From NCBI GenBank assembly GCA_003228175.2, contig QGNQ01000001.1:62001-126000 (forward strand): a DNA stretch of 64,000 bases, written 5' to 3'. Made by a program: the position numbers and the translations under genes. Positions 24,752 through 34,164 of this stretch are shown piece after piece; positions within the stretch are counted from its first letter, which is position 1, and every line of letters begins with the position of its first letter. Source of the DNA: Chloroflexota bacterium. GTDB taxonomy: Bacteria; Chloroflexota; Dehalococcoidia; Bin125. Below the pieces are notes generated by a model. That model saw only the letters and a list, made by a program, of their open reading frames with translations, searched no databases and was not told the DNA's origin.

Positions 24752-26530
24752 ATGCCGTCGTCGCTACCGCACTGCATGGCCCCCTCCCGATTCCGACTCG
24801 CCGGATCCCGGCTCGCGCTGCTCTTCGTGTTCGGTATCGCGGCGCTGCTGGTCGCCTGCGGCGGTGACGACGAGGACGCGCAAGTGCAATCAGATTCCGC
24901 TACCTCTGCGCCCGCCCAAGCCGAAGACGAACAGTCCCAGGCGGAGCAGCAGGCCGAGGAAGCGGAGCTACCCGTCAACGACGGCGACGAGCCGGCGCAG
25001 GACCAGGCGCAAGAAGAAGACGGCCAACAGAGCGCCGACGCTGGCGTTGTGGGCGAGCTGACCGACAGCGACGACGGCGACTTCGTCCTCGGCTTCGCCG
25101 AGCCCTCTGAGGCCTACCGGCCCCTGGCCGAGGCCCTGATCGAAAGCGGCGTCTTCGAGACCGTCATCACCGCCCTGAACAACCAGCTCCTGCTCCCGCG
25201 CAACATCGATGTCGTGTTTCAGGAGTGCGGTACCATCAACGCCTTCTACGACCCCGAGTCCGTCTCGATCGCGGTCTGCTACGAGCTCGTCGAGTGGCTG
25301 GTGCAAAACTTCTCCCAGATCGAGGAGGACCCGCAGGTCGCCTTCGGACGCGGGCTCGACTCCACGGTCTTCATCCTCAACCACGAAGTCGGCCACGCCC
25401 TCATCAACGTCCTCCAGCTGCCGACCACCGGGCGCGAAGAGGACGCCGTCGACGAGCTCGCCTCGATCCTCGTCATGGAGAGCTTCCCCGGCGGCGAAAC
25501 GACCGTACTCAACGCCGCCCAATCCTTCTTCCTCTCCGGCGCCCAGGTCACCGACCTCAGCGAGCTGGACTTCGCCGACGAACATTCCCTCGATCAACAG
25601 CGCTTCTTCGGCATCAGCTGCCTCGTCTTCGGCCGCAACCCGGACGGCAATCCGCAGTTGCTGGAGCTAGGCATCCTCAGTGAGGACCGCGCCTCGCTTT
25701 GCGTGCAGGAGTACCAGGACAAGCTCGACGCCTGGTCCGTGTTGCTCCTCTTCGAAGGCGACGAGGAGGAGGCCCTCAACGACATCCCGGATGAGGACTA
25801 CCTGCTCGTCGATGAAGGCGACTTCGTGCTCGGCTTCATCGAGCCCGAATCCGACGCCCTGCGTCCCCTGGCCGAGCGACTCCTGGCGACCGAAGACTTC
25901 ACCGTCGTCACACAAGCCCTCAATGACACTGTGGGCTTGCCCGCGGATCTCCCTATCACCTTCGCCGAGTGCGGCCTGATCAACGCCTTCTACGACCCCG
26001 AGCTGCGAGCCATCACGATGTGCTACGAGCTCTTCGACTTCATCCAGACCCAGTTCGCCAACGCCGGCCTGGACGACGACGACGCCTTCGCGCGGGCGCT
26101 GGACGCCAACATCTTCATCTTCTTCCATGAGGTCGGCCATGCCCTGATCCACGTCCTGGAGCTGCCCACCACGGGCAAGGAAGAGGACGCCGTTGACGAC
26201 CTCGCCACGATCGTCCTGATCGAAAGCTTCGATGGCGGCGACCAGGCCGTGCTCAACGCCGCCCAGTCCTTCTTCCTCTCCGGCAGCGAAATCACCGATC
26301 TCAGCGAGCTGGACTTCGCCGACGAGCACTCGCTCGATCAGCAGCGCTTCTTCTCCATCTCCTGCCTGGTCTACGGCTCCAATCCCGGCGGCCACGCCGA
26401 CCTGGTCGAAGCAGGTACCCTCTCCGACGACCGCGCCGCGCTCTGCGAGGAGGAGTACCCGCAGAAGCTCGACGCCTGGCTCGTCCTGCTCGACTTCGCA
26501 CTCAAGGCTGAGGAAGAATCCGCGGGCTGA
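24752..26530 (+). CDS. Lipoprotein with two tandem DUF4344 metallopeptidase domains
   Basis: A 592-residue lipoprotein. It has a leader with lipobox LLVAC followed by GGDDED, an acidic Gln/Glu-rich spacer to about residue 105, then two near-identical domains of about 240 residues. Each contains a zinc-protease motif, NHEVGHALINVLQLPTTG in the first and FHEVGHALIHVLELPTTG in the second, plus GTINAFYDPE/GLINAFYDPE, AAQSFFLSG, LSELDFADEHSLDQQRFF, and conserved cysteines. This matches DUF4344 putative metallopeptidases, normally a single domain. Both HExxH sites look intact. It is surface-anchored and the substrate is unknown. ATG 24752 is preceded by AGGA; Met9 is a possible alternative. The CDF gene follows after 22 bases. 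Confidence 0.85.
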   Translation: MPSSLPHCMAPSRFRLAGSRLALLFVFGIAALLVACGGDDEDAQVQSDSATSAPAQAEDEQSQAEQQAEEAELPVNDGDEPAQDQAQEEDGQQSADAGVVGELTDSDDGDFVLGFAEPSEAYRPLAEALIESGVFETVITALNNQLLLPRNIDVVFQECGTINAFYDPESVSIAVCYELVEWLVQNFSQIEEDPQVAFGRGLDSTVFILNHEVGHALINVLQLPTTGREEDAVDELASILVMESFPGGETTVLNAAQSFFLSGAQVTDLSELDFADEHSLDQQRFFGISCLVFGRNPDGNPQLLELGILSEDRASLCVQEYQDKLDAWSVLLLFEGDEEEALNDIPDEDYLLVDEGDFVLGFIEPESDALRPLAERLLATEDFTVVTQALNDTVGLPADLPITFAECGLINAFYDPELRAITMCYELFDFIQTQFANAGLDDDDAFARALDANIFIFFHEVGHALIHVLELPTTGKEEDAVDDLATIVLIESFDGGDQAVLNAAQSFFLSGSEITDLSELDFADEHSLDQQRFFSISCLVYGSNPGGHADLVEAGTLSDDRAALCEEEYPQKLDAWLVLLDFALKAEEESAG

Positions 26531-26552
26531 GCGCCGGCTGATCGGGGGGACC

Positions 26553-27515
26553 ATGGCGGGCGAAGAGAGCCGCAGTGCGGTCTTGGCGGCGCTGACCGCC
26601 AACGCCGCGATCGCCGTCGGCAAGCTCACCGCCGGCGCCGTCACCGGATCCGGCGCGATGTTCGCCGAGGGCGGCCACTCCATCGCCGACACCACCAACC
26701 AGGTCTTCCTGCTGGTCGGCATCAAGCGCGCCCAGACCAAGCCCGACGACGACCACCCGCACGGCTACGGCAAAGAGGCCTTCTTCTGGAGCTTCCTCGC
26801 CGCGATCTTCATCTTCGTCGCCGGCGCAACCTTCTCCCTCTTCCAGGGCATTCGCACCGTGATCGATCCGGGCGAGTTCCACGAGCGCACGTTCGCGGAG
26901 CTGGGGCTCGCCTTCGGCGTGCTCGGCGGCGCATTCGTCTTCGAGGCGATCTCGCTCGTCATCGCGATTCGGCTGCTGCTCCGGAGCGCGCGGGCACAGG
27001 GGTGGTCGGTGCTGCGCTTCCTGCGCGAGTCACCCGACATGACCCTCAAAACCGTCTTCTGGGAGGACAGCGCCGCGCTCCTCGGCCTCCTCCTCGCCGC
27101 CGTCGGACTCGCCGTCGCGGAGATCGCCAAAGATGAGACCCCCGACGGCGTCGCCTCGATCCTGATCGGCGTCTTGCTGGTGATCGTCGCCGTCGTCGTG
27201 GGCGCGCAGGCGCGCGGTCTCCTCCTTGGCGCCGCGGCCTCACCGGAGCTGCGCGACAAGCTGCGCCGCATCGCGCTCGATTTCGATGAGGTGGAGACCG
27301 TGCTTCGGCTCCTGACCATGCAGCTCGGCGCCCGCAGCGTGCTCGTCACCGGTGAACTCCAGATTGGCCAAGACCTCACGGTCGACCAGGCGGAGCACCT
27401 GATCGGCCAGATCGACCGCGAGATCGCCCGGCTCGCGCCGGAGGTCACCTCCACCTTCTGGGAGCTGCGCCGCAACCCCATCGATACGAGTGTCGGCCCG
27501 CGAATATTTAACTAG
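26553..27515 (+). CDS. Cation diffusion facilitator (CDF) transporter, ZnT9-like
   Basis: A 320-residue inner-membrane metal/proton antiporter. It shows the CDF pattern with six hydrophobic segments. The first metal site is in EGGHSIADTTNQ, and the family motif HPHGYGKEAFFW follows it. The second site, normally H-x-x-x-D, reads FWEDSAALLGLL (Glu/Asp) as in the SLC30A9-like branch. The soluble C-terminal domain is DFDEVETVLRLLTMQLGARS and onward. The likely cargo is Zn2+ or another divalent ion; specificity cannot be given. ATG 26553 has GGGGGGA upstream, 22 bases after the DUF4344 stop, so the two genes may be co-expressed: a zinc-type transporter with a zinc-type protease. Confidence 0.88.
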   Translation: MAGEESRSAVLAALTANAAIAVGKLTAGAVTGSGAMFAEGGHSIADTTNQVFLLVGIKRAQTKPDDDHPHGYGKEAFFWSFLAAIFIFVAGATFSLFQGIRTVIDPGEFHERTFAELGLAFGVLGGAFVFEAISLVIAIRLLLRSARAQGWSVLRFLRESPDMTLKTVFWEDSAALLGLLLAAVGLAVAEIAKDETPDGVASILIGVLLVIVAVVVGAQARGLLLGAAASPELRDKLRRIALDFDEVETVLRLLTMQLGARSVLVTGELQIGQDLTVDQAEHLIGQIDREIARLAPEVTSTFWELRRNPIDTSVGPRIFN

Positions 27516-27620
27516 CGCATCCCCACTGAGTACGCTATAGTGTCATCAAGTGACCGCTATACGCGATCCAAAAGGCATCCGGGCTGTGGCTCTCCTGCCT
27601 CGACAGCCCTGCTTACCGAG

Positions 27621-27660
27621 TCATGCACACTCGTGCACACTCGTGCACACTCGTGCACAC
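27621..27660. repeat. 10-bp tandem repeat (four units) in a 326-bp intergenic region
   Basis: tcatgcacac is followed by three perfect tcgtgcacac units, each containing the palindrome GTGCAC or TGCA. Further copies of the core lie at about 27713 (ggtgcacacc) and 27812 (ctcgtgcacg). The region 27516-27841 lies between convergent genes and holds no credible gene; apart from these repeats and two copies of cgctata near 27530-27560, nothing was seen in it. The 10-base period equals one helical turn. Confidence 0.8.
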
Positions 27661-27841
27661 CTGTGCCTGCCAGTGACAATGGATGCGCCCCGCTCTTCAC
27701 GACGTTCGGTTCGGTGCACACCATGGATCGCCCCTGAACGTTGGGAATCCGCCCCCCAGTCCGTACGCCAAGCACTCCCTGCTCGGCCCGACCCACCCTT
27801 CTCGTGCACGTCAGGCCGCGCAGTTCAGCGGCCCTTGCGCA

Positions 27842-30259
27842 TCAAGGACTGGGCTGGCTCCAAATCACGGGCGACGCCACCTCAATCCAGAACGGCAGAC
27901 CATGAACGAACGACTCCAGCGCGTTGAGCTGTGTTGGCAACGCTGGCCGGAACGTGACGAAGCCCTGCGTGCTCGCGTCCCAAGCGGAGACGCTCTCCGC
28001 GCCCGCGAGCGCCGCTCCCAGGCCGTCGGCGATCAGCACGCCGTCGCCGCCGCCCCACACCACCAGGTTGAACCCGGCCACCAGCGATAGCCGTGTCGGC
28101 AGAACTCCGTCCGGCTGCTCCCAGCGGATCGCTTCCTCACCGCTGATCAGGATCCAGATCGCGACGCCCGTCGGCAGCCGATCGAGGCTGTTGACGGCGT
28201 CGGGAAGCTGCGGGTTGAAGGCGCGGAAGCGCTCTGCGGCTGCGTTCCACGTGAACGCCGCCGACAGCGCGTCTCCGATGCCGGTGAACGCGTCCCGCAC
28301 CGGCGTCTCGGGCCCGAACCACGGCACAAGGTTCCAGCCCGGAAGCAGCGGGATCGCGCGGGCGACCACCGAGGCCGAAATCTGAATCGCCAGGCGGTTG
28401 TTGTCCGGCGTTGCCTCGCTGTTTGCCGCCGTCAGCGTGAACGTGAAGTCGAACGCGCCCGGCTCCAGCAGGTTCAGCGAGAGCACGACCGTCGTCGCGC
28501 TCGCGCCCGCCGGCAGATCGTCCAGCGCGCAGCGCAGGAGCCCCTGCCCCACCGAGCAGCCGGGACCGGCGTTGTCCAGTTCGACGCCGTCCGGAACCTC
28601 CGCGCGCAGCACCACCCGCTGCGCGTCGTCAGGACCCTGGTTCCCCACCTGGAGCTCCAGGGCGAGGATCCCCAAGTCGATAAGCCCGGGCGGCAGCGCC
28701 TCAATCGTCACGTCCAGGTCCACGATGCTGCGCTCGAACGCGCCAATGTCGGGCGTCGCCGCCGGACGCAGGACGCCGCGTTGGTCTCGCGGCGGGTGGT
28801 CGGCGGGGTTGGCGGTGTTGACCGCCGGCGATCCGGCCGGCAGCGCGTGCGTTTGTGTGGGCCCACCGTTGAGCGCCAGCGGCTCCAGCAGCGGATCGAC
28901 GTTGTTCTGGTCGCTGGCCCCGCCCAAGCCGCAGCTACCGTCGCTGTCCAGGTTGTGGTCGTTCGACGCGGGCGCGCCGCTGCAGTTGGCGCCCGTGTTG
29001 GCGTCCAGAACCGTGCCCTGCACGCTCACCGTCGTGTTCGTGACGACGTTGACTCCGCCGCCGTTGTCGGCTGCGACGTTGAGCGCCAGGGTCACATGCA
29101 CCAGCGTCATGGTCGCCCCGCTGGCGGTTTGAATGCCGCCGCCGTCGTCGCCCGCTTGGTTGCCGCTGATCGTGCTGTTCGTCAGGCTCGCCGTCGCCTC
29201 TTCGCCACTGGCGACCAGCAAGCCGCCGCCGTCGCCCGAGGCGACGTTGCCGGAGATCGTCGATCCGCTGACGGTCAGCAGGCCCACGTTGTGGATCCCG
29301 GCCCCGTTGCCGGACGGCGTCGTATTTAGGAACACGCTGGAGTCGGTCAGGGTGGCCTGGCCGTTGTTTCGCAGGCCGCCCCCGTCCGCGGCACTGGCGT
29401 TGTTGAGGCTGATCGAGGACTCCGTCAGGGCCAGCGTGGCGCCGCTGGTGTTGTAGACCCCGCCCCCACCCACGGCCCCGCCCTCGGCCGTGTTACTGAC
29501 GATGCTGCTGTTCAGCAGCGTCGTCAGGCCGCCGTTGCGCAGGCCGCCGCCGTCCAGACCCGCGCTGTTGGTCGTCACGATCGTGTCGGTCAGACTCAGC
29601 GTCCCCTCGTTCCAGATCGCCCCGCCGGAGCTGTCGGCGCGATTCCCGGACAGGACCGAGTCGTCGATCGTTACGACCGAGTCGCCGAAAGCGGCGATCG
29701 CCCCGCCGTTGGGGATGCCGGTGCCGGTCGCGACGCTGTCGTGCAGGCGCATCTGCGTCAGCGTCAGCGCCCCCTGCGTCAGTTTGATCGCGCCGCCGTC
29801 GCGGGCGGCCCCGTTCTGGATCACGAAGAGCGTCATGCTCACGGAGACCGGGTCATCAATGTCGAAGGCCCGGTCCAACGCGTTGCCATCCACGATCGTG
29901 CTGGGCAGTTGCCGCAAGCCGCCGCCGCTGATCGTCAGGTCATCGGTGATGTTGAGGTCACCAGTCTCGACGCCGTTCACGCCCGTCGGCGGAATCGTCA
30001 ACGTGTACGTGCCGGCGGGCAGCGTGATCGCATCCGCGCCCGCCAGGGCATTCGCTTCCTGCACGGCCGCGCGCAACGTGCAGTCGCCGGCGGCGCTGGC
30101 GCAGAGGCCATCACCGGGGCTGGCGTCGGTCGCGTCGGTCGTGCTGTCCACGGTGAAGCTGGCCGCATGCGCCACCGGCGGCGCGACCCCGCCCAGCGCC
30201 ACGAGAAGCCCCAAGATCAGGCTGACCATGGTCGCACGGAGCCATCGAGTGGAGGACAT
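27842..30259 (-). CDS. Secreted beta-helix protein with CSLREA-type start and two C-terminal 'GWN' modules
   Basis: An 805-residue exported protein. The signal peptide has the core VSLILGLLVALGGVAPPVAHA. A CSLREA-like motif follows (TTDATDASPGDG, then CTLRAAVQEANAL), then a parallel beta-helix of about 350 residues made of repeats such as NSTISGNQAGDDGGGIQTA, as in polymorphic outer-surface proteins. A 'choice-of-anchor' end (HPPRDQRGVLRPAATPDIGA-FE) follows, then a DUF11-like beta domain (LELQVGNQGPDDAQRVVLRA). Two copies of the shared module close the protein (GWNLVPWFGPETPVRDAFTG and GFNLVVWGGGDGVL, each ending in a W-x-x-P). It is an adhesin-like surface or secreted protein with unknown ligand. 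No Cys anchor or sorting signal is seen. Confidence 0.8.
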   Translation of the reverse strand: MSSTRWLRATMVSLILGLLVALGGVAPPVAHAASFTVDSTTDATDASPGDGLCASAAGDCTLRAAVQEANALAGADAITLPAGTYTLTIPPTGVNGVETGDLNITDDLTISGGGLRQLPSTIVDGNALDRAFDIDDPVSVSMTLFVIQNGAARDGGAIKLTQGALTLTQMRLHDSVATGTGIPNGGAIAAFGDSVVTIDDSVLSGNRADSSGGAIWNEGTLSLTDTIVTTNSAGLDGGGLRNGGLTTLLNSSIVSNTAEGGAVGGGGVYNTSGATLALTESSISLNNASAADGGGLRNNGQATLTDSSVFLNTTPSGNGAGIHNVGLLTVSGSTISGNVASGDGGGLLVASGEEATASLTNSTISGNQAGDDGGGIQTASGATMTLVHVTLALNVAADNGGGVNVVTNTTVSVQGTVLDANTGANCSGAPASNDHNLDSDGSCGLGGASDQNNVDPLLEPLALNGGPTQTHALPAGSPAVNTANPADHPPRDQRGVLRPAATPDIGAFERSIVDLDVTIEALPPGLIDLGILALELQVGNQGPDDAQRVVLRAEVPDGVELDNAGPGCSVGQGLLRCALDDLPAGASATTVVLSLNLLEPGAFDFTFTLTAANSEATPDNNRLAIQISASVVARAIPLLPGWNLVPWFGPETPVRDAFTGIGDALSAAFTWNAAAERFRAFNPQLPDAVNSLDRLPTGVAIWILISGEEAIRWEQPDGVLPTRLSLVAGFNLVVWGGGDGVLIADGLGAALAGAESVSAWDASTQGFVTFRPALPTQLNALESFVHGLPFWIEVASPVIWSQPSP

Positions 30260-30347
30260 GATTGATCCCGTCCAGAGCCGCCGGGGCCATCATATGCCCC
30301 GGCTGAGCGAGGCGGTGAGAATCCGTGGCTCTGCGGCATCCGACGCA

Positions 30348-30389
30348 GCAAGCGAATGGACCGCCCCTTCGGACGGCCCGTTCGCTTGC
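30348..30389. terminator. Long hairpin, probable terminator of the imuB-dnaE2 operon
   Basis: GCAAGCGAA pairs with TTCGCTTGC (9 bp). The stem continues with a wobble, two pairs, one mismatch and CCG/CGG around the loop CCCCTTCGGA. It lies about 300 bases beyond the dnaE2 stop and 90 bases before the beta-helix gene start, both on the minus strand. Confidence 0.55.
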
Positions 30390-30523
30390 AACGCGGCCTA
30401 CGAGGAAAGAAGCCCGGCGCTAGGCGCCATGTCGAGCGTTGCTCAGCAGCGAGGCGACCGCGTCACCCGCGATCCGCTGCTCGACCTGGACGACCGTGGC
30501 GCCCTGCCCGGCACCGGCGTTGC

Positions 30524-30692
30524 TTATTCCAGCGCGGTAGGCGTCCCGGTGACGGCCTCCACGATGACGACCGTCGGCCCCGCTCCCCGAGCGTCCTGTA
30601 CGCGATGTTCACGCCACCGTCGGTACGGCATTCCTGAATCGGCGGGCAGGTCATCGCGGAGTGTGGGGTTCGCGATGCCGAGCGCCGCGACG
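30524..30692 (-). other. Possible degraded coding remnant
   Basis: The 432-base gap 30260-30692 has no recognised gene. One minus-strand frame directly after the dnaE2 stop reads ADVAALGIANPTLRDDLPAD and ends ARGAGPTVVIVEAVTG-TPTALE with GC-rich third positions. A second, shifted frame beyond it ends GATVVQVEQRIAGDAVASLL. They may be pieces of one frameshifted gene, but no family was recognised and no start is evident, so this is weak. Confidence 0.2.
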
Positions 30693-33600
30693 TCAGCCCC
30701 ACGACTTCCCCGCCGGCGTCTGGAAGACCTCCGACGGCACGACTTCACGGATCTCCGCCGCGACCAGCGTGCGCTGCTCTCCCGCCCGCTTCTCCAGCAC
30801 CCCCCGCACACGCACGAAGGGCGCCGTCCGAATGATGTCCTTGCGCTGCTCGCCCAGCTCCTGGCCGACCAGCACATTGACCATCCCGAACTCGTCCTCC
30901 AGCAGCAGGAAGATGATCCCGCGCGCCGTCAGCGGTCGCTGCCGGCAGACCACCAGCCCCGCAATCTCCACGCTCTCCCCCGCCCGTAACGACTTGAGGT
31001 GCAGGCTGGAAGCCACGCCCTCCCCCAGCGCCGGTCGCAGGAACTGCATCGGGTGCGAGTCCGGCGAGAGCGCCAGCAGCGCGTAGTCGGCCGTCATGCG
31101 CTGGAAGGCGTCGAAGTCCGGCAGGGCGACTTCGTCCTGGGCGGTGGCCAGCGGCAAGCGCAGCTGCCGCTGCGGTGTCGCGACCGACTGCCGCAGCATG
31201 GCCCGCGCCATCCCCTCCCCAAAGAGGCCCAGCTGCCAGAGCAACTCACGCCGGTTGAGCCCGAAGACGTCGAAGGCGCCGACCCGAATCAGGTTCTGCG
31301 TGCTCTCACGACTCAGCCCCGTGCGCTGCACGAAGTCGAACAACGACTGGTAGTCGCCGCCGCGCGCCCGCTCCGCATCAATGCGGGCCCCGCCGGCCGC
31401 CCCCACGCTGCGCACATAGCCCAACCCCACCCGGACCGCGCCCAGCCCATCCGCCTGCGGCAGGGCGACCGTGCAGGCGGCGTGGCTGGCGTTGATGTCC
31501 GGTCGCAGCACTTCGATCTCGTGGCGCTTGGCGTCGTTGGTGAGCACGTGCGGCGGGTAGAAGCCCATCGGCTGGTTGTTGAACAGCGCGCAGTAGAACG
31601 GCGACGGGTGGTGGTGCTTGAGCCAGGTCGATTGATAGGCGAGCAGGCCAAAGGCGGCGCCGTGACTCTTGGGGAAGCCGAACTCGGCGAAGCCCAGCAG
31701 GTTCTGGAACATCCGCTCCGCCGTGGCGCGAGGGACGCCGCGTTCCCGCGCCCCGTCCATGAACTTCTCCTCATAGCGCTGCATCGCTTCCAGGGAGCGC
31801 TTGCGACTCATCGCGCGACGGAACTGCTCCGCCTCGCCCGTGCCGAAGCCGCCCATCGCCCGTGCCACCTCCACCACCTGCTCCTGGAACAGCACCACCC
31901 CCAGCGTCTCGGCCAGGATCGCATCGACGCAGGCGTGCACGTGGGGCGGCCGGTAGCGATCGCCCAGCGCGCGCTGCTTCTCGCGCTCGCGCACGTACGG
32001 GTTCACGGCCCCACCCACGATCGGCCCCGGCCGCACGATGGAGACTTGCACGGTGATGTCGTCCAGGCTGCGCGGCTGGGTGCGGGGCAGCATCGCGATC
32101 TGGGCGCGTGACTCGATCTGGAAGACGCCCACCGTGTCGCCGCGGCAGATGTCGTCGTAGACCTCCGCGTCCGCGAAGTCGATCCGCGAGAGATCGACAG
32201 GGCGCGCGCCCTGCTCCGCGATCAGCCCCGTGGCCTCCTCGACCATGGAGAGCATGCCCAGCGCCAGGAAGTCGATCTTGACCATGCGCGCGTCGTCGAT
32301 GCTGTCCTTGTCCCAGTGACACAGGTAGCGATTGGGCCAAGCCGCGGGCTGGCAGGGCACGTAGTCGATCAGCGGCTCTGAGGAGATCACGATGCCCCCC
32401 ACGTGCTGCGAGAGATGCCGCGGGAAGCCGGCCAACTGCTGCGCCAGCTCCGCCAGGTCGCGCCACCCGCGCGACTCCACCCGGTCGGCGTACTCCGGGT
32501 GCCGGGCCAGCTCGTCGGGCAGCTGGCCGATGCCGTCGTGGGGGTTGGCGCGCTTGGCCAGGCGATCCAGCTCCGCCCCGGGCAGGCCCAGCGCCTTGCC
32601 CACGTCGCGGATCGCACTGCGCAGCTGGTAGGTGGGGAAGATCGCGACGAGCGCCGCGTGCTCCTTGCCCCACTTCGCGTGTACCCGCTCGATCAGTCGC
32701 TCGCGGATGTCGCGCGCGAAGTCCAGGTCAATGTCGGGCAGGGTCTGCATCTCCTCATTCAGGAAGCGGTTGACCGTGAGGTTGTTCGCGATCGGATCGA
32801 TGTGCGACAAGCCAATGAGATAGCAGACGATCGAGGCCACGGAGGAGCCCCGTCCGCGCCCCGGCGGCAGCCCCGCCCGCGCCCGCGCCGTGCCCTCGCC
32901 GCGCACCTCCTTGGCTACCTCGTGCGCCAGCGTGAAGATCTCGTGATAGATCAGGAAGAACCCGCTCAGCTGCTGCCGCTCGATCACGCGCAATTCGTGC
33001 TCCAGCCGGGCGCTGGCACGTTCCTCCTCCGGGCTGCCGCCGTACTTGTCGCGCAGGCGCACGCGGCAGACGACTGCGAGTTCCTCGTGCGGCGTGCGGC
33101 CGCTCGCCACCGGTGGTGCCGGCAGCTGGTAGCCCATGTCCTGCGTCAGGTCGAAGCGGCAGCGCTGCGCGATACGCACGGAGTTGGCCGCCGCCTGCGG
33201 GTGGTAGCGCGCGAAGCGCCGCGCCTGGCGCTCCGGAGCGCGCAGGTAGAACTCGGGGTTGGGACGTCGTTCGCGGTGGCTCTGGTCCAACGTCTTGCGA
33301 TGCTTGATCGCGACCATCACGTCTTGCAGGCGATGTCGCTCACGACGGTGGTAGTGCACGTTGCCCGTCCCCACCACGCCCACCCCCGCCGCCTCCGCCA
33401 GCTCGACCAGCGTGTGGTTGCGGGGCCGGTCGTTGAAGACCAGGTTGTCCTGCAGCTCCACGAAGACGTTCTTCGCCCCGAACCAGCCGATCAGGCGTTG
33501 CAGCTCCTGCCGGGCGTCGCGCAGGCGGCCCGCCTCGGCCAGGCGCGGGATGCGGGCATCCCGGCAGCCGCTGAGCACGATCAGGCCGTCGCTGTGCTGG

Positions 33601-34163
33601 GCCAGCCGGTCGATAGGCAGGCAGGGGTCCAGGCGTCGTTCCTGCTTGCCGGCGTCGCTCTCTTCCTCCAGCCCAAAGGCGATGCTGGAGAGACGGCAGA
33701 GGTTGGCGTAGCCACGCTGATTTTCCGCCAGCAGCGTCAGATGCGAGCGCAGCGGCTCGGCGACTGAAGCCCCCGGGTCCGGGGGATAGGCGAGCGTGAG
33801 CTCCAGGCCGGTGATCGGTTGCAGCCCCGCCTCCTTGGCGGCGCGGGCGAACTCCATCGCGCCGAACATGCCGTCGTGGTCGGTCAGGGCCAGCGCCCGA
33901 TGCCCCTGCGACTGCGCGGTCCAGATCAGCTCGTCAATGCTGGAAGCGCCCTCCAGCAGAGAGTAATTGGAGTGCAGGTGCAGCTCCACGTAGGGCACGC
34001 CCTGCAGCACGTTGGCAGACAGAGGATCGGTGGGCTCGCGCGGGGCCATGGAGCGCGGCGTGTCCGGCTCCAGCCACTGCTCCAGATCCTCCCGACGCTC
34101 CTGCCAGCGTTGCCAGCGCAGATGATCCTCGGGGCGGTTGGAGACATGCGGGCGCGTGCCCAT
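30693..34163 (-). CDS. dnaE2: Error-prone DNA polymerase III alpha subunit DnaE2 (ImuC)
   Basis: A 1156-residue C-family polymerase used in SOS mutagenesis and lesion bypass together with ImuB. The PHP domain opens with VELHLHSNYSLLEGASS and TDHDGMFGAMEFA. The polymerase active site shows GRGSSVASIVCYLIGLSHID and the catalytic Asp pair in LPDIDLDFARDIRERLI. The DnaE2-type centre includes HLSQHVGGIVISSEPL and FGFPKSHGAAFGLLAYQSTW. A C-terminal OB fold (SVEIAGLVVCRQRPLTARG) is present. The N-terminal 50 residues (HLRWQRWQERREDLEQWL) precede the PHP domain, as in many relatives. It is third in an operon with imuB and a DUF6504 gene, 1 base after the latter, controlled by the LexA-type box at 35750. 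Confidence 0.95.
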   Translation of the reverse strand: MGTRPHVSNRPEDHLRWQRWQERREDLEQWLEPDTPRSMAPREPTDPLSANVLQGVPYVELHLHSNYSLLEGASSIDELIWTAQSQGHRALALTDHDGMFGAMEFARAAKEAGLQPITGLELTLAYPPDPGASVAEPLRSHLTLLAENQRGYANLCRLSSIAFGLEEESDAGKQERRLDPCLPIDRLAQHSDGLIVLSGCRDARIPRLAEAGRLRDARQELQRLIGWFGAKNVFVELQDNLVFNDRPRNHTLVELAEAAGVGVVGTGNVHYHRRERHRLQDVMVAIKHRKTLDQSHRERRPNPEFYLRAPERQARRFARYHPQAAANSVRIAQRCRFDLTQDMGYQLPAPPVASGRTPHEELAVVCRVRLRDKYGGSPEEERASARLEHELRVIERQQLSGFFLIYHEIFTLAHEVAKEVRGEGTARARAGLPPGRGRGSSVASIVCYLIGLSHIDPIANNLTVNRFLNEEMQTLPDIDLDFARDIRERLIERVHAKWGKEHAALVAIFPTYQLRSAIRDVGKALGLPGAELDRLAKRANPHDGIGQLPDELARHPEYADRVESRGWRDLAELAQQLAGFPRHLSQHVGGIVISSEPLIDYVPCQPAAWPNRYLCHWDKDSIDDARMVKIDFLALGMLSMVEEATGLIAEQGARPVDLSRIDFADAEVYDDICRGDTVGVFQIESRAQIAMLPRTQPRSLDDITVQVSIVRPGPIVGGAVNPYVREREKQRALGDRYRPPHVHACVDAILAETLGVVLFQEQVVEVARAMGGFGTGEAEQFRRAMSRKRSLEAMQRYEEKFMDGARERGVPRATAERMFQNLLGFAEFGFPKSHGAAFGLLAYQSTWLKHHHPSPFYCALFNNQPMGFYPPHVLTNDAKRHEIEVLRPDINASHAACTVALPQADGLGAVRVGLGYVRSVGAAGGARIDAERARGGDYQSLFDFVQRTGLSRESTQNLIRVGAFDVFGLNRRELLWQLGLFGEGMARAMLRQSVATPQRQLRLPLATAQDEVALPDFDAFQRMTADYALLALSPDSHPMQFLRPALGEGVASSLHLKSLRAGESVEIAGLVVCRQRPLTARGIIFLLLEDEFGMVNVLVGQELGEQRKDIIRTAPFVRVRGVLEKRAGEQRTLVAAEIREVVPSEVFQTPAGKSWG

Positions 34164-34164
34164 C

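Noticed and set aside
27621-27660. CRISPR array
   Set aside because: Units are 10 bases with no spacers and no cas genes nearby.
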